From assembly GCF_024868665.1 (NCBI RefSeq), contig NC_079913.1:6363556-6427555 (forward strand): 64,000 nucleotides of DNA, read 5' to 3'. Shown piece by piece: positions 55,401-64,000 of this stretch. The translations under genes and the position numbers were made by a program. Source of the stretch: Triplophysa rosa (Eukaryota > Chordata > Actinopteri > Cypriniformes > Nemacheilidae). A model generated the notes under the pieces. That model saw only the letters and a program-made list of their open reading frames with translations, was not told the DNA's origin and did not search any database. Each line of letters begins with the position of its first letter. Position 1 is the first letter of the stretch.

Positions 55401-55739
55401 ATTTCCCAATGATTCAATCCATTTGACTTTGAATTTCTCTCATGTGTGGTTGCTGTGTTTCTACCAAACCCAAACTTTTCCAACAACTTGCAGTTGCCCG
55501 AATGCGACAAAACAAAGTCTCCCGAGCTTTGATTTCAATTCACAGCCTCTGTTAAACATCATTCATTCAAGATTTACAAAGATACGATAGCTTTTCTTCT
55601 GGTATGTGTAAAAACATATAACATGCAATTGTATCCAGTCCTGAACTATTAGCTTTCAGTTTTTAGTTTATCGACATCTTGCTTGTTCCTTCTCCTCAAA
55701 ATATCTTCATGCTCCACTATCAAGATTGATTAATCTTAG
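52483..55739. other. Intergenic sequence; candidate homeodomain-site cluster near 54.1 kb
   Basis: No gene is supported. The 179-codon frame at 53138-53677 is long for noise but is AT-rich in composition, has no domain, and is not splice-bounded. Non-repetitive sequence around 54040-54260 contains TAATTA at 54099-54104. Confidence 0.4.
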
Positions 55740-57190
55740 TAGGTGTCTTGAAAACCTCCAGACACTACACGGCGTCCCCCTGGGCGTCAGAACTCGCGCC
55801 TCGTGCATCTGTCAGGATCTGTATTCCCTCGTCAATACCGGCGCATTCTGTGAAGGACAAATTAATTAGCTGGTGCAAATGTTGGCAGATGGTTTTGAAG
55901 GACACGTGCGCTGCCTCAGGTGAAAGTACTTACTCGCAGCAATTCCCAAACAACTTCACATGTCTCATATCTCGCCCACCCTACGGAAGCCCTGAAGTGC
56001 AGCGTGCTCTATATAAAAAAGATTCTTCTGCTGTCTGTGTGTTTTGTGATTGAACTTGTGAAGCAAAACCTCTCGTTTGCGATCTTTGTAAGCGGGAGAA
56101 AAGATTAATTCAGCATCCGTAGAGGCAGCTCGTGATTTCAGAGGGTTGGAACGGCAACCGGCGCGATCCGGCGTGGCCTCCTTTCACTTCCAACTGCAAT
56201 TACGAATAATCAGTCCAATCAGTATGCTAATCTCCAGCGTTCGGAACGTCGATTCATCAAAGTTGCTAATTCGGTGGCCGTCTTGGGTCTTTTATTTTGC
56301 CCTCTTTCCTGCGAATGCGATAACCGGTTAACATTATCTGTGTTTTATCAGGCCTGGGCCAGAACAATGGTGACAGTACAAGCTTGAATGAGCTGAAAAG
56401 GTGGCGTAAAAAGACAACCATTGTGATTTTTGTGACTGCGCTTCTGATAAAGAGAGTATACGGGAATGAAAAAAGGAGGCCTATCAGTTATAGCTCAATT
56501 GTTTCCTATTCATTTATAATTTAATGAGGGGAAGACAGGTTGTAGCTCCGGTTCGGGGGAAATACAAAGGCGTCAGTGTGCACGCTATGGAGACAAAGCA
56601 AAACAAAAGCATTTGTGAGTCTTTTAGGGTTTGTATCCGAGCACAAATGAATACAAAAAAAACATTAATTCCCATGTTATTGTTTGTGTGCTTGAGTCAA
56701 TCGCATTGAGAAACAAAAGCTCTAAACGCTAAACTCGTCAAGTACTTTAAACGACAGCAAATTCACAAATCTGAATGCACACGGATGACGAACACAACAT
56801 TTATTACAATTCACGTTGCCGTCTTATCTGTTTTTAATCTGTCTTGTCTAGCATTTGATGGAGCCCTGTTTCCTAAGGGCCCGGTGCCAAATTATGATGA
56901 GTTTATCAGCAAAATGCAAAGGAGGCATAATTATTCTCATATAGTGATTAGACGTTAGATTTCCCTCAAGGTACAAAGAGTCGTCTCACACAGATTGCAA
57001 CAAATGGATGTAAACGTTAGGCCAACAAATGAATGATTACTCTTCTCTAATTGAAGATGTTCATTTGGAGACAACATCAGCAGCCGCGTGCGGAAGAGCG
57101 GGGGAGATGCTTTATTGACACGGGTCTTCGCACAAATCAAAGGTGCAGATAAGCAATTGAAGCCATTCAGAAGTCAACCACAAGTGACGA
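55740..57190. promoter_or_regulatory. Candidate non-coding regulatory block
   Basis: Two stretches, about 55780-56400 and 56830-57190, are non-repetitive, more GC-balanced than their flanks and full of homeodomain-like cores (aaattaattagctgg at 55860, gctaattcgg, cataattattctc). They read as no protein in any frame. I infer possible enhancer function; there is no comparative evidence here. Confidence 0.25.
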
Positions 57191-58409
57191 ATATTGCTCC
57201 GCATTAGAAGATGTGGTGACTGCTGCATTTTTTGCATCACGAAGTGACAGTTTAATTACCTTTGCCTTAGATGAAGATGAACTGGGTCACTATGTGAGCA
57301 GATACACATTTAGGAAGAATGTTTCTTTTCGCTTTAAATGACTCTATGAATCACAGGAACGCTCACGACAGCAGTTTTTAAAACATGCTCACCACTCACA
57401 TGAGTCCAGAGCTGATATCAGACGTCATTATATCTCTTTTGAGAATACCGTTGAATTGAAATGATGTTGCTTTTAGCTAAGACCTTTAAGAGCTTTAAAA
57501 AAACAGATGTTTCACGCTTTCCCTTTTACATTTTCAATCTAACATCGACAAAGAAATTCATGTTTTTGTCGCTCAAACTTTCATGCAATTTTTAATTCTT
57601 GGCTTTCTGTTTGTCTGCCTCTTTCTCTCATCTTATCTTAATACAAAAAAGGTCACAAACTGAAAGTCAGAAAGACAACGTTTTAAAACCTGTCAGACCT
57701 ATTGCCACTCGGCTGGAACTCAGATCAAAGTCTAAAATCTAGCAATTTGCTCATAAACACACATATTCCAACCTGCACCACAGGGACCTCGAAGACCGTA
57801 AGATTAACCATTTGCTTTTATATATTTTTTTTATATTTAACAGAGTTAACTCAATTCTGACATAGGCTTCAATAATATTAATTTAATCACCCTGGGTGAG
57901 AACAGCTGATTGACATGTTTTGCCACTTTGAAGCCCACAGGTTTTTGTTCACGGGCTGCTCTGTGAATGGATTTCATCATCAGCTTGCTGCACAGGCATA
58001 TGCATTAAGTTCATTGGGTTCTCTAACAGGGAAGCACATTCAAACTGAATCTATACAGCGCTGTGATAAAACGGACTGAAGCGTAAATTGGTACACTTGG
58101 GAGACAGAACACTTTAGCTACTTCCAAGAGGCAAATGGCTATTAAGGTGACCAGGAACACTTTTTACAAGAGAAAGTCGATGAATATATATATATCTTAG
58201 TAAATGCTTATTTCCAGGAAAAGACTTGACACAAACACACTCATTTTTAACTTCTTCATTGCACAAAAAGTTTGTTTTATATGCCACAAAATGTTTTATA
58301 TGCATAGCGTGTAACATCTGTTTCACTTTTAAGGTGTAAAAATTGCTCAAAAGAAAGTATTTTTAAGAACCATGTAGAAGTAATGCAATAATGTGACACA
58401 TTCAACCTT
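57191..58409. other. Intergenic sequence, nothing identified
   Basis: AT-rich and unassigned; no coding or repeat signature was seen. Confidence 0.4.
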
Positions 58410-58850
58410 TTGGTAACACTTTACATTAAGGTACCCTTTATGAAGCATTTATAAATGTGTTCATTAATGATTAATAAGTAATTTACAAATGCATTATAAA
58501 GCAGTTATAACTGCATGAATAAAAAGGGGGATTCTAACGAAATACCTGCCAAATAGTGAGCAGGCATAAGAAAAACAACATAACAGTCTGACAGCCTACA
58601 TAGCAAACAACATCAAGATAATAATGAATCTGCTTTCGAGTCAAATAAATAATGAATAAATACATTTATTAAGCATTTATAAGATGTGAGTTAAAAATGG
58701 TTCACTATTTCGCAGGTATTTCATTAGAATCCCTCTTTTTATTCATGCAGTTATAACTGCTTCATAATGCATTTGTAAATGACTTATTAATCATTAATGA
58801 ACACATTTATAAATACTTTATAATTGTACCTTAATGTAAAGTGTTACCAA
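58410..58850. mobile_element. Foldback element with 'ttggtaacactttac' ends
   Basis: ttggtaacactttacattaa at the left and ttaatgtaaagtgttaccaa at the right are perfect inverted ends. The arms continue through agcatttataaatgtgttca against tgaacacatttataaatact and gcagttataactgcatgaat against attcatgcagttataactgc, each about 150 bp, around a centre of about 150 bp. There is no open frame of note. It is a high-copy cyprinid type by memory. Confidence 0.85.
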
Positions 58851-60692
58851 CTTTTTAAACATTGTACTGCACAGTCTTTTTTAAAAGACGTTGCCATTGT
58901 GGATTCTACATCTTTATTCACCTTTACACTTTTCACCTTATAACGCAAATACATTTTTCCCAACACCAAACTGTTTAGTCCATTATAAAATGTGATAGAA
59001 AAGTGTAATAGATTCATTTTGTTGATACCAGTCCAGAAATGCATTTCAAAGCTTCCCGGCATGAAGCAGCCCTACATGCCGCCGGTCTGCCAAACTGAAT
59101 ACAAATGCATATATAAACAACTGAAAAAAGAAGCAAGCACCTCATTTATTTCTTTGCCTCTGTACCTGTTTCACAGATTCTGCTTGGCCATTGATTAGAC
59201 GCCACATTGGCTGGCTTTACACTTCCCGGTGACTTGGACCCCTCCGAGCGGCCACACAATGGGATGGCTCACATGCCAGGTAATTGGCGTCTGTGGGGGA
59301 CAGGTGCTCCCACAATGCACTGGGGCTCTCTGCCGAGTCTCCTTTCACATGGCTGTAATTACCTAATTGAAAAGCTCACTGGGGGGAAATAGGAGAGAGA
59401 GATAAGGTCTCTTTCTCCAAACCACAGGCTGCCTTTTTGTTGACCAGAAAAAAAACATCTATTTGTTCCCACTTGAGGTAAATATTGTCCAAGGGAGAAA
59501 TGAGGGGAGGGAAAGCAAAGATAGGGTATCCATTGTAAACGGGCTGATGGGAGTGCATACAGATGAGGGAATGTACAATGGACCCAAGGGTTTTTGTTTT
59601 AGGATATTCATTTCTTGCTGTTGATAGTGGACTATCAATATGAAAGCAGACGCTTACAAATGGTCTTTTATGAAAACGTATTTTCATAAAACAACAAAAC
59701 GCACAACGATGCTGGGAAGGTGTTGTGTTGTTTCATGAGAAGAAACTAAAATCAATCTCTTTGACTTGACTTGTCATCATAACTTTCCCATGCAAAAATG
59801 GCTAGTGATTAAAATAAACAACATACCTCTGCATTAGAAATTAAAAATGATCAATGAACTTCACAAGATGTCCTGAGTGACAGTGGCTTTTAAATGCTGG
59901 CACGTCCATTATTCAACGTTTTATACATTCCCTGCCTATTGCATGTTTGGTTATTACTTATTTTGTCTTATACTTTCAGTTGCTATGTCAAATTGTATCT
60001 GCCATTATGCACTGTTACAATGCAAAATTCTGTTGTTTATTGTTGTTTGTGTATTAGAGAAGCTAGTCCTCAAATTCACAGTGGCAGTGATTGTAATATT
60101 GAACAATGCTGCACCCTAGTGGATGTAACCACAATTACACGCAATACCAATTACCTCATTTATTACCTTTATTTTAATTTTAAGGTTTAGAAACAGGGCT
60201 TTATTGTGTAGTCTCAAAGGCTTTGTGTGACTATATTTTATGTTGTAGGTTATATTACATTATTCCTTTGACAGCCTATAGCAGTCCTAGTTTTGTGGCT
60301 TGTTCTGTTGTCTTATATTATTTTAATTATTCATGGCATACAATGACAAAATGGTATTTTAATATATTACGATATCAATGATACTTTGTTTGATAATAAT
60401 ATCATAATTTTAAGTATTTTGTTACAATAGTACAGATTATGTGAAGACTATTTTTCTTAGCATGACTGTCTGTCTCTATTGATTATGATGTCCCACGCAA
60501 ATTGTCTTGTCACAGGACTGCTGCGTGGGACATAAGCAAGTATTTCAAGTCCAGCTTCAACGTTATGCTTAATATAATGCTTGTGATAGTATTTTTGACT
60601 CAGCACTGAAACCTTTACAAGAAAATTAAATCAGTAACAAAGTCATAACGTCAATTACAACTGATATAGATTTATTTTCTTTGAACATAATT
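58851..60692. other. Intergenic sequence; candidate enhancer at 59.2-59.4 kb
   Basis: No gene. The segment 59170-59420 is non-repetitive and GC-balanced and holds TAATTG at 59281-59286 and 59364-59369 and TAATTA at 59356-59361. Confidence 0.4.
60671..60676 (-). terminator. Candidate poly(A) signal of gxylt1
   Basis: TTTATT on the + strand reads AATAAA on the minus strand about 550 nt past the gxylt1 stop. Another AATAAA (61193-61198) lies only 30 nt after the stop and would leave an implausibly short UTR. Several more occur further left, so this choice is tentative. Confidence 0.3.
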
Positions 60693-60740
60693 CTAAGGAA
60701 TAGCTCACTCAAAATGAAAATTTTAAACCTGTTTTACTTT
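60693..60740. repeat. Foldback MITE terminus
   Basis: taaggaatagctcactcaa followed by aatgaaaattttaaacctg is a degraded end of the foldback family. It may lie inside the gxylt1 3' UTR. Confidence 0.45.
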
Positions 60741-61227
60741 GTTTCATTGATAGATGAGCTGTTCTCCTGCATACAGTTAAAGTGAACGGAGACCATGGAT
60801 TTGAGTTCTGAAACGTCATAACAGTGAGTACATACACAACAAAATTTTGGGGCAAAAACAAATAATTGTACACAAAAATACATATTTACATTTTCAAGTA
60901 TTTCCAACGCTATCTCTTGCAATACATTCAAAACAGTCTTAACAGGATAAATAACTGAAATGCAAATGGCCCCTCAAGGGGTATTAGTAGCAATGCACAT
61001 TTCATTGTTACACTGAAATTGTTACTTCTTCAAGTCACGAAAACTTCAAGGTCACCATCCAGTTTCACGTCAGGGAGTTTAAACCTGCAGTGTGTGATTT
61101 TGAACTTGAATGTTCACCCCACGGATTGCACACGAGACTGGAGCAGATGAGCATTGGCGCTTTTATCCAGTTCCTGAGAACTCCTTTCTGCTTTTATTCA
61201 GATACTTAAAAAGTCACAGTGTCAGTC

Positions 61228-61389
61228 TCAGCCACCAGGTGACGTTGTTTTCTGAATCCTTCTTACAGACTTTTCAAGTCCTTTGGTAAAAAAATGGCTA
61301 ACTTTTCCGCAGTATGTGTGCGTGGTTGCATTCAGTGCCACCTTCAGGGGGGACAAGAATGACTGCAGAAGATCCTCTCCGAATATGTA
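61228..61389 (-). CDS. gxylt1: gxylt1 terminal coding exon
   Basis: On the minus strand a long pyrimidine tract ending TCTGGCAG| precedes [40 protein letters not shown] and [13 protein letters not shown], then TGA. HTYCGK matches the C-terminal HTYCGKI of human GXYLT1 and KSVRR resembles its KSVRDR. The open frame upstream of 61389 is intronic. Confidence 0.88.
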   Translation of the reverse strand, partial: YIFGEDLLQSFLSPLKVALNATTHTYCGKVSHFFTKGLEKSVRRIQKTTSPGG

Positions 61390-63563
61390 CTGCCAGAGAA
61401 GAAAGAGTGAATCCAGATGTAAACATTGCGGAATGTGAAAACTGTGGTCGGAAGTTATGGCTACTTGCATCTGCGTCAAGGTCTAAAAATTAATTTAGCC
61501 AAAAACAAAGTTGGCAGATAACTCACCTGTTCAAAAGCCTGATACACAGCTTTGAAAGCTGACTGTTTGTCACCGTGAAACACTCCTCGGTTGCCGTGTA
61601 GCGCGACCACACCCTCCTCCTCGGCCGGGACGCAGTTGCTACCGTAGATGCAGTGGTCGGGACGGTAGTTCCAGTTGCAGGGGAAAATAAACAGCATCTC
61701 TGTTTGGACACACACACATCCGTTACTTAGACATGAAAAGCCATAAAGCTATAGAATGTAACTTCATGCAAGAAATGCTTACCTGGATTGTAATGAAAGA
61801 TGATGTTAATGAGATCTTGGTCACCCCAGGTTATATTAAGTTTATATTTCTGTAGTAGAGGCATTAGAAGCTCATTCCAGTGAAGACCAACAGGTGTCAT
61901 ATCATTCTGTTCATAAACACAGCAGAACGTACACAAATACAGGGTTAAAGTATGTAAACAGTTTATAAGTCCCACAATGTAAAGAATGTAAGTAAAAATG
62001 TAAAAAGAGCTTTGTCACCCTCTTCTGGACTACAATAAAATAGCATGCGACCAAAAGGACCCAAGTAAGCCCAAATAGTGGTCAAAATTTAAACATCTCC
62101 TGTTAGTTCCTGTTGGTTGTAAACAACAACATGTAAATGAACAGCATTCTCCCTTTGTGGGCCCGCCCTTAACCTCACCTTGAATTGCGCCATTCGCATC
62201 CGGGTCAAATTCATAAGCATGACACCAGAGTTGATGCCGGTTTTTCCATAATATGGATGACGGGAAAAGCGACTGTACCAGCCTATCCGAGGCTCCTCGT
62301 GTTCTGGTGCCATGGCTACCAACTGAGTGGAGTTAAATTGTGCCAACATGTCCCAGATTAGCTCCACGGGCCGGATGAAGAGGACATCAGTGTCCACATA
62401 GAGTAAGGAGTCAACATGTCTCAGGATCATCTGTAAGGGACAGCAGGAAATGCAAAACGTGTGTTATTTTCATGAATAGCATGAAATGCATTAAGTGAAT
62501 TTTGCATTAAGTGAATGCTTGGCTGAAAAGATCTTTAATCTAAAGATTAAAGTGTCTTTAATCTAGATTTAAAATTGGAAGAGTGTGTCTGACCCTCGAA
62601 TAGTATCGGGAAGGCTATTCCAGAGTTTAGGTGCTACGTATGCGAAAGCTCTACCCCCTTTGGTGGATTTAGTTATTCTAGGTGTTATCAAAACTTAATG
62701 AAGTTGTAAATGAAGTTGCCACTTCGGCATAAAATTTACATGATTTTTAACACCTTGGGAGGAAAAGCTGTAGAGCATTTTCAGATGTAATCACTGTAAC
62801 CTTTTCAAACATTTTAAATGCCACTTCTGCTCCAACAAAAAAGAATTGCAGTAAACAGCCTATGTTGTGTTTTGGATGATGGTTGACAACATTGGATGTT
62901 GGTTTGCTGGTGTCCCCCTCCGGCATATTAACCAACGTAATATCCTTGGTCATTAACTAACTAAAGGCTGTGCTGCTTGACCAATGTCAAGTTCTGCATG
63001 GGAATGCTGTTTTACCAAGTAGACCAGAATCAAAGCAGCATTAACAAGCCGGTCAATCAGCATGGACATTTTCTGCCATTACAGTAATACTCACCGGTAG
63101 AAAGAGTCTCTGTGATGCACACGGCTTGAAAAGCTGACTCCACTCTTCATGGTTCTCACGGGTGAATGAAATGGGACGAACAACATAGCTGAATTTCAAT
63201 GAAATGAAAGCTGGCCAGGAATCCAACTGTATAAGAAAAAGATGGATTTGGAAATGGTCAACCTTTTCTTTTCATTTGAGACTGCTTAGCAACTTTAGTG
63301 TTACAGTATTGAAGCTTTAAAGGTTCGTGTCTTGACCTATAGACATGCAGAAATTAAACAATATAATCATACTGACTGTTGCTTTAATGTCGGCGTGCAA
63401 CCGATTCTCTGCAAAGATGTGAAATCTCATGGCACGGCTGCTTAGCATGGCTGCGGTCTTAAGCATGTTGACAGCTTCCCCGAGTCTCTGTCCGCAGGCC
63501 ACCACTGCAAGGTGCATCAACGTCTCGTGCTGTCCAGCAAAATTCACTTTATGTTCAACATCT
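61228..63563 (-). CDS. gxylt1: gxylt1, 3' part (6 exons, 5' end outside window)
   Basis: Joining, in transcript order, 63563-63377, 63226-63095, 62430-62179, 61906-61783, 61699-61527 and 61389-61228 on the minus strand gives 342 residues ending at TGA (61230-61228), all phases consistent. This is glucoside xylosyltransferase 1, a GT8 type II membrane protein of the secretory pathway that adds xylose from UDP-xylose to O-linked glucose on EGF repeats of Notch-like proteins (family knowledge). Visible signatures are [21 protein letters not shown], the metal-binding DxD in [46 protein letters not shown] and [19 protein letters not shown] and [10 protein letters not shown] favour GXYLT1 over GXYLT2. 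Human GXYLT1 is about 440 residues from memory, so about the first 100 residues, including the membrane anchor, are missing at the right edge. In fish with a/b copies I cannot say which one this is. Confidence 0.92.
61527..61699 (-). CDS. gxylt1: gxylt1 exon with HGNRG
   Basis: A 173-nt exon between CCAAACAG| and CAG|GTGAGT (minus strand). The first two bases complete the Glu codon split across the junction. It encodes [40 protein letters not shown] and [22 protein letters not shown] is the C-terminal nucleotide/metal-site motif. The three Cys in this stretch match positions conserved in GXYLT proteins. Confidence 0.94.
61783..61906 (-). CDS. gxylt1: gxylt1 exon with NITWGDQD
   Basis: A 124-nt exon between TATGAACAG| and CCAG|GTAAGC (minus strand), leaving in phase 1. 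It encodes [40 protein letters not shown] and P. GDQD is a second strongly conserved GT8 motif and NIT a potential glycosylation site. Confidence 0.94.
62179..62430 (-). CDS. gxylt1: gxylt1 exon with the DxD catalytic motif
   Basis: A 252-nt phase-0 exon between CCCTTACAG| and AAG|GTGAGG (minus strand), 84 residues. It carries [20 protein letters not shown], in which DTD is the GT8 DxD that binds the metal and UDP-sugar, then [20 protein letters not shown] and [22 protein letters not shown] and NLT are potential N-glycosylation sites. The exon's own ATG at its 5' edge is an internal Met, not a start. Confidence 0.95.
62431..63094. other. gxylt1 intron carrying the LINE relic
   Basis: 664 nt, GT-AG on the minus strand. 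Apart from the LINE relic, a small perfect hairpin (ctttaatct ... agattaaag) occurs at about 62533-62552. No exon was seen inside. Confidence 0.7.
62550..62690 (-). pseudogene. LINE reverse-transcriptase ORF, C-terminal relic
   Basis: Read on the minus strand, 62690-62550 encodes [14 protein letters not shown] followed by [20 protein letters not shown] and LFQF, then breaks by a one-base frame change before a KSRLKT-like end. The 'AF..(A)[11 protein letters not shown]....L..FK..LKT' motif is the C-terminal signature of ORF2 in CR1/L2/Rex-type non-LTR retrotransposons. It sits in the gxylt1 intron between the exons at 62430 and 63095. It is only about 45 codons long and clearly dead. Confidence 0.75.
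63095..63226 (-). CDS. gxylt1: gxylt1 exon with [12 protein letters not shown]
   Basis: A 132-nt phase-0 exon between CTTATACAG| and CCG|GTGAGT (minus strand). It encodes [31 protein letters not shown] and [13 protein letters not shown]. The last segment is near-invariant in GXYLT1 and GXYLT2. The N-terminal part of the exon is more divergent from mammals. Confidence 0.92.
63377..63563 (-). CDS. gxylt1: gxylt1 exon: start of catalytic domain
   Basis: On the minus strand the exon follows TTTGCAG| and ends ACA|GTCAGT; it has 187 nt, entered one base before a codon boundary. It encodes [15 protein letters not shown] then [20 protein letters not shown] and [26 protein letters not shown] is the first strand of the GT8 nucleotide-binding fold. 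The donor GTCAGT departs from GTRAGT, but this end gives the same residue count to the next exon as the human protein remembered. The exon carrying the signal anchor is beyond 64000 or not recognisable. Confidence 0.85.
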
Positions 63564-64000
63564 CTGCAAACAGATTAATCCTTAACTTCATTTTGAGCTT
63601 GGCTGATATGATATAAAGGTGAATGGATCAACCCTTCCCCCCAAATTACACTAGATGTTTAGGGTAATATGTGATAACGTTTGTTTTTGGATTTGGACGT
63701 GTGGATGAGTAAACAAACAAAGATCACAGGAAGTCAGATCCAGCTGTGCGCCAATCATCACAGTTAGATTTAGTAGCCTAAATAAAATAAAGATCTTTTT
63801 TATTTTGAGTTTAACAATAAATATATGTATTTACCGACATTAGATGAGATAATAACGGTTGAATCCATTATAATTTTCCCAGCACGGACACTTTTGTTCA
63901 CAATGGCTCATTTCCCCACAAGCTTTTAAAAACAATCACCTGAAACACAGGTGTGCGTGAGAGAGGCGTGATTTGACAGCTCGTGATCGGTTTCAGTACT
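63564..64000. other. gxylt1 intron upstream of the first visible exon
   Basis: No signal-anchor exon or start codon in a fitting frame was recognised. The 5' end of gxylt1 must lie to the right of the window. Confidence 0.6.

Noticed and set aside
61193..61198. AATAAA on the minus strand as the gxylt1 poly(A) signal
   Set aside because: It lies only 30 nt after the stop codon, which would leave almost no 3' UTR.

Overview
This is vertebrate genomic DNA, most probably from a cyprinid fish. The coding exons are split by canonical GT-AG introns, the protein family members look fish-like, and the non-coding space carries many copies of palindromic 'TTCACCCAAAAATGAAAATT' elements and tRNA-derived SINEs that I know from carp and zebrafish-type genomes. 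The species cannot be fixed from the sequence. There are no bacterial features, operons or CRISPR arrays.

Two genes can be supported, arranged tail to tail. (1) pdzrn4 on the + strand: eight coding exons between 22814 and 46982 encode a complete 798-residue protein. It starts MGCNLCTLQ and matches the short, RING-less form of PDZ-domain-containing ring finger 4. It contains the C-terminal half of PDZ1, a complete second PDZ domain, a coiled coil, a Ser/Thr/Pro-rich linker, the conserved C-terminal family domain and a C-terminal TTV. (2) gxylt1 on the - strand: six 3' coding exons between 63563 and 61228 encode the last ~342 residues of glucoside xylosyltransferase 1, a GT8 enzyme. Its first exon(s) lie beyond the right edge. 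As I remember it, human PDZRN4 and GXYLT1 are also convergent neighbours, which supports both calls.

Layout: 1-22.8 kb has no recognised exon. It is probably the upstream flank of the short-form promoter and/or an intron of the RING-containing long form, and is studded with repeats. The short-form first exon is at 22.8 kb; a 15.4-kb repeat-bearing intron follows; exons 2-8 run from 38.3 to 47.0 kb with a candidate poly(A) signal at 47.73 kb. From 47.8 to 60.7 kb is intergenic, with a few repeats and some non-repetitive stretches that look like candidate enhancers. From 61.2 to 64.0 kb are the gxylt1 exons.

I found no unprecedented gene system. The points most worth checking are the internal promoter that yields a PDZRN4 form with half a PDZ1 domain, a TQT motif resembling a dynein light chain ligand, several long foldback elements (one with a duplicated terminus, one about 770 bp across), a LINE reverse-transcriptase relic inside gxylt1, and candidate conserved non-coding elements between the genes. 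Comparisons with mammalian proteins and with named repeat families are from memory, not from a database search.
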